The position numbers were made by a program, and so were the translations under genes. A model generated the notes under the pieces. The model did no database searches. It saw nothing but the letters and a program-made list of their open reading frames with translations, and was not told the origin of the DNA. From positions 959,501 to 1,023,500 of the forward strand of contig LVEI03000001.1 in assembly GCA_001595385.3 (NCBI GenBank): a stretch of DNA of 64,000 nucleotides, written 5' to 3'. The DNA is from Deltaproteobacteria bacterium GWC2_55_46 (GTDB lineage Bacteria > Desulfobacterota > GWC2-55-46). Positions 61,519 to 64,000 of this stretch are shown one piece after another (position 1 is the stretch's first letter; each line of letters begins with the position of its first letter).

Positions 61519-63215
61519 ACATAGACCTTCAAGCGCTCCGATTCGGTCGCTGCTATCGGGGTGCGGTAGAGGTGCCTGATACCCTCGTAGTGCAGGTCCG
61601 GGATGTTATTTACCGGATGGTCCCTGACCTGCAAGGCGACCTTCTCGTACTCGGCCTTTTGCATGAAGTAATTGAACGCGTCGACATACGGGAAGCCGGC
61701 CCAGGAACGCCTGTGGATTATAACGTCTGGCACCTCTTTCATGTCCTCCCGGATAGTGTTAAATCTATACCCGACCACTACCTTGCTTCCAAGGTAATAC
61801 ATCAAGGAGGCCTCTTCGTAGTTTGTGGCTATGACGAGCCCCTCCGTATTCTCATAATTCTCCTTTACGTAAGAGACTATCGCGTCGACGGGACCGCTAT
61901 ATTGATGGGTAAGCTCGTAGATATGCCCTGAGAGGTCTTTCATCTTATTGAGGCCGTTGATGAAGAGAAGGGCTGCGGCCGCGGATACGAATACTGCCTG
62001 CCGTCTCTTTCGGGCGGCTTCCGCCCCCCTGCCCAGGAGAGCGAATATCGAGAAGGCGTCCAGGAGCAAAATGATGGGCAGGACAGGCAACAGGACTATG
62101 AAGTAGTGCGTGGACATGATCAACGGATTTACCGCTGTAACAAGGACATGGACTATAAAAAAGAGGGTCAGAAGGTTAGAGACACGGACCTTTTCGGCAG
62201 CGGCGCCAAAGGGCCCGGCCCCTGAAAGGCGGTCCCGGACGATAAGGCAGGCAAGGACCCCCTTCATAAAAAGGGCCAGATAGAGGAACTCGTACTGCGC
62301 GAAATAATGAATTATATTGGCGATGTTTCTGATGTATTGTCCTGGGCCGAAATTATCCGTGGACGCAACGCTTACGACTTCCATCGTCCTGAAGAAAACG
62401 ATAGGCGGGACGACGGTCAGAACCGACGCGAAGATCGGGATGAAGGGCTTGAGATCGCGTATGCCTGGAAGAGTAAAGGCCTTGCCTGACCCTTTTAGCG
62501 GCCACATACGCTTTACGAGCGCCAGTGATTCACAAAGCCCGATAAAGCCTATCAATACGAAATAGGTCGGGTAAAACGCGTTGTATATGAGAAAGAGCGC
62601 GGCTACGGAGACCGCGGCGTAAAGACCGAAGCTCAACCGGCCCAGCAGCCTGTGGTTTATGAAAAAATAGAGCACGATGGCGGATAAAAGTATTACAGGC
62701 GAATAATAACGGGCCTCCCTCAGGTGCAGCGCCAGTGAGACAGACAAAAGGGCGAAGAGGGCGAAGAGCGAGTAGAAAAGGAGCTTCCCCGGCCGCCTCT
62801 TTTCAAAGAGGCCTCCCGCCAAAGCAGCCATAACGATCATCCCAACGAGACCCGTAAGAGCGAAAGGCGCCCTGAAAAGGAACGTCCTGGCATAGATGTC
62901 TTCCGCCTTCTGAGCGAGCCACGCGCCCGGGACAGCCCAGTAGTAGCACAGGAGCGGGTCGGCGGTGAACATGTCGTGTTCGTTGACCCCAAGGCGCATG
63001 TCGACAGGATGGACATATAGCACGTTCTTGCCGTCATGGACCTTCGGGTAGCCGTACTCCAGCACACGGGTGGCGAACATGGCCGTGTCGCCCTCGTCGT
63101 TCCAGAGGAGCGGATAGGAGAGGTGCTTCCCGACGCTCACGCTGAAGAGTATTGCCAGGACCGCAAGAAGTGCTAGAAGAAGCCTGTTGACGTTTTTATT
63201 CTTTTCGCTCGGCAT
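61506..63215 (-). CDS. GT-C membrane glycosyltransferase (GT39/ArnT-like)
   Basis: A 569-residue protein with about 11-13 membrane helices. The first loop has YPLLWNDEGDTAMFATRVLE, with the acidic cluster (D, E, D) typical of GT-C catalytic loops in the PMT/ArnT group. FIPIFASVLTVVPPIVFFR and LIMSTHYFIVLLPVLPIILL are later helices; the last 130 residues are soluble and include IVSYVKENYENTEGLVIATNY. It would transfer a sugar from a polyprenyl phosphate donor in the periplasm. It lies 82 bases downstream of a methyltransferase and may belong to another surface-glycan set. Confidence 0.82.
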   Translation of the reverse strand: MPSEKNKNVNRLLLALLAVLAILFSVSVGKHLSYPLLWNDEGDTAMFATRVLEYGYPKVHDGKNVLYVHPVDMRLGVNEHDMFTADPLLCYYWAVPGAWLAQKAEDIYARTFLFRAPFALTGLVGMIVMAALAGGLFEKRRPGKLLFYSLFALFALLSVSLALHLREARYYSPVILLSAIVLYFFINHRLLGRLSFGLYAAVSVAALFLIYNAFYPTYFVLIGFIGLCESLALVKRMWPLKGSGKAFTLPGIRDLKPFIPIFASVLTVVPPIVFFRTMEVVSVASTDNFGPGQYIRNIANIIHYFAQYEFLYLALFMKGVLACLIVRDRLSGAGPFGAAAEKVRVSNLLTLFFIVHVLVTAVNPLIMSTHYFIVLLPVLPIILLLDAFSIFALLGRGAEAARKRRQAVFVSAAAALLFINGLNKMKDLSGHIYELTHQYSGPVDAIVSYVKENYENTEGLVIATNYEEASLMYYLGSKVVVGYRFNTIREDMKEVPDVIIHRRSWAGFPYVDAFNYFMQKAEYEKVALQVRDHPVNNIPDLHYEGIRHLYRTPIAATESERLKVYVRKE

Positions 63216-63297
63216 GCCGGTATTTTTATATAATTTCGCTTAAAAAAACAAGCCTGATCAGAAACAGGGAAGGCGCGGAAGCGGTTAATGAACGGGC

Positions 63298-64000
63298 CTA
63301 CGGTTTTCTCGCCATGCACGTGACCGAACCGCCTACAGGGAAAGAGATGAGCCCCAATAAACCAGCCTCAAACCTCGGGAACAGAAAAAGAATACGGTTG
63401 AGGAGCGGGTTTATCTTCCGCACGTCCGATTCGGATTCTACTCTGCTCCTTTTTTTAAGCAGCCTGAGGATGAGGATGAGAGGAAAAAGGAAAAAATTGA
63501 AATAGGAGAGTTTTTCTATTACAAGGCCGCATGAGGCCATAAGCTCCCTCATATCCGCGGCGTTGTAGCGCTTCTTGCCGTGCATCGACTTGTCATGGGG
63601 GCCGTACAGGAACATCCACGCGGGTTCGCTCAGGATGACGCGGCCGCCCTTCTTAAGGGTCCTTGCAAGCTCTCTCAGGACGGTCTGGTCGTCGCGGACG
63701 TTGCGGTGGTAAAAGACATCTATGGCAGTTACTACGTCAAAGGTCTCGTCTTGGAAGGGCAACGATTCCGCTGTCCCCCGCGCGAGGTTGGGAAGTCCTC
63801 TTTTCCTGCAGTACGATAGCGCTGTCGTTGAGAAGTCGATCCCGTATGGGCTGCCGTACCTGCCGAGCTTTGAGAGGAGGCCGCCTGTCCCGCAGCCCAC
63901 GTCGAGTATCTTCTTGCCTTGAGAGGCCGGCAACCTTTTGAAAAGACCGAGAAGGATCTCATGCTTCCCCCTGAACCACCAGTAGGAATCCTCCATCTCG
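63298..64000 (-). CDS. Class I SAM methyltransferase (N-terminus beyond window)
   Basis: At least 232 residues. The start lies at or before the window edge: an internal ATG occurs at 63996, but the preceding codon is an in-frame GAG and related proteins usually begin a little earlier with a xEDxxWWF segment. DSYWWFRGKHEILLGLFKRL precedes motif I, ILDVGCGTGGLLSKLG, then DVVTAIDVFYHRNVRDDQ and KKGGRVILSEPAW. A C-terminal hydrophobic region and a basic RLLKKRSR stretch suggest membrane contact. The acceptor is unknown. Confidence 0.85.
   Translation of the reverse strand, partial: EMEDSYWWFRGKHEILLGLFKRLPASQGKKILDVGCGTGGLLSKLGRYGSPYGIDFSTTALSYCRKRGLPNLARGTAESLPFQDETFDVVTAIDVFYHRNVRDDQTVLRELARTLKKGGRVILSEPAWMFLYGPHDKSMHGKKRYNAADMRELMASCGLVIEKLSYFNFFLFPLILILRLLKKRSRVESESDVRKINPLLNRILFLFPRFEAGLLGLISFPVGGSVTCMARKP

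Overview
This is a GC-rich Gram-negative chromosomal segment. It encodes TonB and a TonB-dependent receptor, Tat translocase, a sigma-54 activator, heptose-type surface sugars, Cache/HAMP hybrid kinases and an aerobic cytochrome c oxidase. The gene families (adenosine-specific kinase, zinc-ribbon nicotinate phosphoribosyltransferase, TrpD2-like protein, DUF3568-type lipoprotein) suggest a deltaproteobacterial or Nitrospirota-like lineage. That placement is inference, because no rRNA is present. No rRNA, convincing complete tRNA, CRISPR array, insertion sequence or prophage was seen.

Region 1 (1-25645, all minus strand) is a surface-polysaccharide cluster of about 24 genes, mostly joined by ATGA overlaps or very short gaps. 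A good TTGACA-type promoter stands at its head (25618-25645). It holds two paralogous flippases, GT2 and GT4 glycosyltransferases, a polyprenyl-phosphate-sugar synthase-like GT2, multi-spanning GT-C/YfhO-like proteins, two B12-binding radical SAM enzymes, methyltransferases and a PIG-L deacetylase. It also holds a GDP-heptose module (HddA, HddC, GmhB), a ColD-like 3-dehydratase with His in place of the PLP lysine, a Fcl/ColC-like reductase, a second epimerase, a split transketolase and an LhgO-like flavoenzyme. Together these suggest synthesis, flipping and decoration of a glycan carrying heptose and possibly a deoxygenated or carbon-branched sugar.

Region 2 (25784-40470) is mostly housekeeping: an NtrC-family activator, a TrpD2-like protein, gyrB, a NYN nuclease fused to a cold-shock-like domain, tatC/tatA, a universal stress protein, nicotinate phosphoribosyltransferase, rhomboid protease, lipoprotein, nitroreductase, thiol peroxidase, aldo/keto reductase, a PD-(D/E)xK-like protein, deoC and an adenosine-specific kinase.

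Region 3 (40485-53233, minus strand) combines signalling and respiration. An HD-GYP response regulator is translationally coupled to a large hybrid histidine kinase, and nearby is a ferritin-like/receiver fusion. Then comes an oxidase operon in the order rrf2-coxC-coxB-coxA-(46-aa Cys protein)-ctaB-sco1. In front of it is a sequence matching the sigma-54 promoter consensus exactly, a 24-bp perfect palindrome at an enhancer-like distance, and a histidine kinase gene. I consider this the most interesting regulatory arrangement in the window.

Region 4 (53371-61261) holds a small alpha/beta-barrel protein, a TMTC-like membrane/TPR protein, and a TonB-TonB receptor-CPCC protein-TlpA-Cys/His/Met-rich protein set that looks like a metal-uptake locus, possibly for copper. 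A MITE-like inverted repeat lies inside it. Region 5 (61411-64000) has a remnant of a potassium-channel gene, a GT-C membrane glycosyltransferase and a methyltransferase cut by the window edge.
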